From Pseudoruegeria sp. SK021 (GTDB lineage Bacteria; Pseudomonadota; Alphaproteobacteria; Rhodobacterales; Rhodobacteraceae): a DNA stretch of 64,000 nucleotides. The stretch covers positions 1 to 64,000 of the forward strand of contig NZ_MTBG01000003.1 in the NCBI RefSeq assembly GCF_002119405.1, given 5' to 3'. This document shows, one piece after another, positions 63,130-64,000 of the stretch (the first letter of the stretch is position 1; each line of letters starts with the position of its first letter). Both the position numbers and the translations under genes were made by a program. Under the pieces are notes generated by a model, which did not search any database, was not told where the DNA came from, and saw only the letters and a program-made list of their open reading frames with translations.

Positions 63130-64000
63130 ATGAAAACCCGTCAACTCGGAACCGGTGGCCCCACTGTCGGTGCCATCGGTCTCGGCTGCATGAGCTTTGC
63201 AGGCTTCTTTGGTGGCACCGACGAAGACACCAGTCTGGCTTGTCTTGATGCGGCGCTGGCTGCGGGCATCACCTTTTGGGACACGTCCAATATCTATGGC
63301 ATGGGCGTCTCCGAGCGGGTCATCGGCACCTATCTGGCAGCGAAGGCCCCCGACATCGTGCTGGCCACCAAAGTCGGCATTGTTGCCGGCCCTCCGCGGC
63401 GCTTTGACAATTCCGAAGACCACATCCGCGCCGAACTGGACAAATCGCTTAAGAACCTCAACCGCGATTTTGTCGATCTGTATTACATTCACCGGCGCGA
63501 GGCGGACCGCCCGGTTGAAGCTGTTGCCGAAACCATGGCCAAGTTGATCGACGAAGGATTGATCGGCGGATACGGCTTGTCCGAGGTCGCCCCCGCGACC
63601 CTGCGCCGGGCTCATGCGGTGCATCCGTGCCGGGCGGTTCAGAACGAATATTCGCTGTGGTCCCGCCAACCTGAACTGGGCATGATTCAGGCCTGCGCCG
63701 AGTTGGGGGTCGCTTTTGTGCCGTTCTCGCCCTTGGCACGGGGTATGCTGGCAGATGTGCCCGTCGATCCGTCCCGAATGGATGACGCCGACTGGCGGCG
63801 TCATGGGCCGCGCTTTACCGAACCCAATTTCGGCTATAACCGCGCGGCCATTGACGGATTTCGTGATTTTGCCCAGCAGCGCGGCTGGACCACCTCGGCT
63901 GCGGCTCTTGCTTGGGTTCTGGATCGCGGCCCGCACTTGATCCCAATTCCCGGCACCCGCACAGCGACGCATTTGTCAGATTGGGCGCAGGCAGACGCGA
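63130..64000 (+). CDS. Aldo/keto reductase (partial, cut by the window end)
   Basis: About 290 residues visible; the frame stays open at the last base. NADPH-dependent reductase of carbonyl compounds with the (beta/alpha)8 fold. The catalytic tetrad is present: Asp51 and Tyr56 in FWDTSNIYG, Lys81 in LATKVGI, His121 in DLYYIHR. VQNEYSLWSR and PFSPLARGML are typical. It begins MKTRQLGTGGPTVGAIGLG, 14 bases after deoD, so it may be in the same operon. The substrate is unknown. A long frame on the opposite strand is its shadow. Confidence 0.93.
   Translation, partial: MKTRQLGTGGPTVGAIGLGCMSFAGFFGGTDEDTSLACLDAALAAGITFWDTSNIYGMGVSERVIGTYLAAKAPDIVLATKVGIVAGPPRRFDNSEDHIRAELDKSLKNLNRDFVDLYYIHRREADRPVEAVAETMAKLIDEGLIGGYGLSEVAPATLRRAHAVHPCRAVQNEYSLWSRQPELGMIQACAELGVAFVPFSPLARGMLADVPVDPSRMDDADWRRHGPRFTEPNFGYNRAAIDGFRDFAQQRGWTTSAAALAWVLDRGPHLIPIPGTRTATHLSDWAQADA

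Noticed and set aside
63061-63972. 303-residue minus-strand frame at the window end
   Set aside because: Shadow of the aldo/keto reductase, whose catalytic tetrad is complete on the plus strand.
1-64000. CRISPR arrays, tRNA or rRNA genes, insertion sequences, prophage
   Set aside because: None was seen on reading; no transposase or integrase-like protein is among the frames, and the only tandem repeats are the two 11-bp arrays, too short and without spacers.

Overview
The window is high-GC DNA from an alphaproteobacterium of the Rhodobacterales (Roseobacter/Rhodobacter group). This rests on gene content: a divergent ccrA/ecm pair of the ethylmalonyl-CoA pathway, an XdhABC xanthine dehydrogenase operon, an RpoH-type sigma factor, a TauE/TIGR02186 pair, a LuxR/LuxI pair with a small overlapping partner ORF, and Tat- or Sec-exported small proteins. 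Coding density is high and many neighbouring genes overlap by ATGA or GTGA. I saw no tRNA, rRNA, CRISPR array, transposase or integrase.

Layout. 0.3-4.5 kb: a secreted protein built of two repeats, converging on dnaE. 4.6-15 kb: a purine locus with xdhABC, a nucleoside/purine ABC transporter (two-domain ATPase, two permeases, BMP-type binding protein) and a voltage-gated K+ channel gene set between the permeases and the binding protein. 15-23 kb: a gene-poor stretch, panC-panB, a degenerate receiver protein, exported MsrB, two paralogous small exported proteins, a 2-hydroxyacid dehydrogenase, an SH3 protein and a CDF metal transporter. 23-31.4 kb (minus strand): M3 peptidase, an amino-acid ABC permease and binding protein without an ATPase, then a tightly overlapped moeB-dut-coaBC run and rpoH-chaN. 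31.4-35.8 kb: cobP, a histidine phosphatase, a GST-like protein, comM and gshB. 35.9-47.5 kb: yraN-rsmI opposite an LpoA-like lipoprotein, glnD-murJ, a rhomboid lacking its catalytic residues, trpS, a universal stress protein, an Nfu iron-sulfur protein behind a likely Irr box, and tsaB-rimI. 47.7-52.9 kb: a second BMP-type ABC operon interrupted by an AT-richer orphan gene. 53-56.2 kb: TauE/TIGR02186 and a RecD-like helicase. 56.2-61.8 kb: luxR-luxI, ccrA and ecm. 61.9-64 kb: a small exported protein, deoD and an aldo/keto reductase cut by the window end.

How the genes fit together. Two BMP-type ABC importers, XdhABC and DeoD suggest uptake of purine nucleosides or bases, phosphorolysis to the base, and oxidation of hypoxanthine/xanthine to urate. 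CcrA and Ecm are consecutive parts of the ethylmalonyl-CoA pathway for acetyl-CoA assimilation and are transcribed divergently from a 438-bp region carrying two copies of a GCAAC-N3-GCAAC motif. The quorum-sensing genes sit directly downstream of ccrA.

The most unusual features are the atypical orphan gene inside the second ABC operon, an 11-bp-period tandem repeat found at two distant loci (at one it supplies the C-terminus of the MoeB-like protein), the inactive-looking rhomboid, and the K+ channel inside the purine operon. No wholly new multi-gene system is evident. All assignments come from reading the sequence without database searches.
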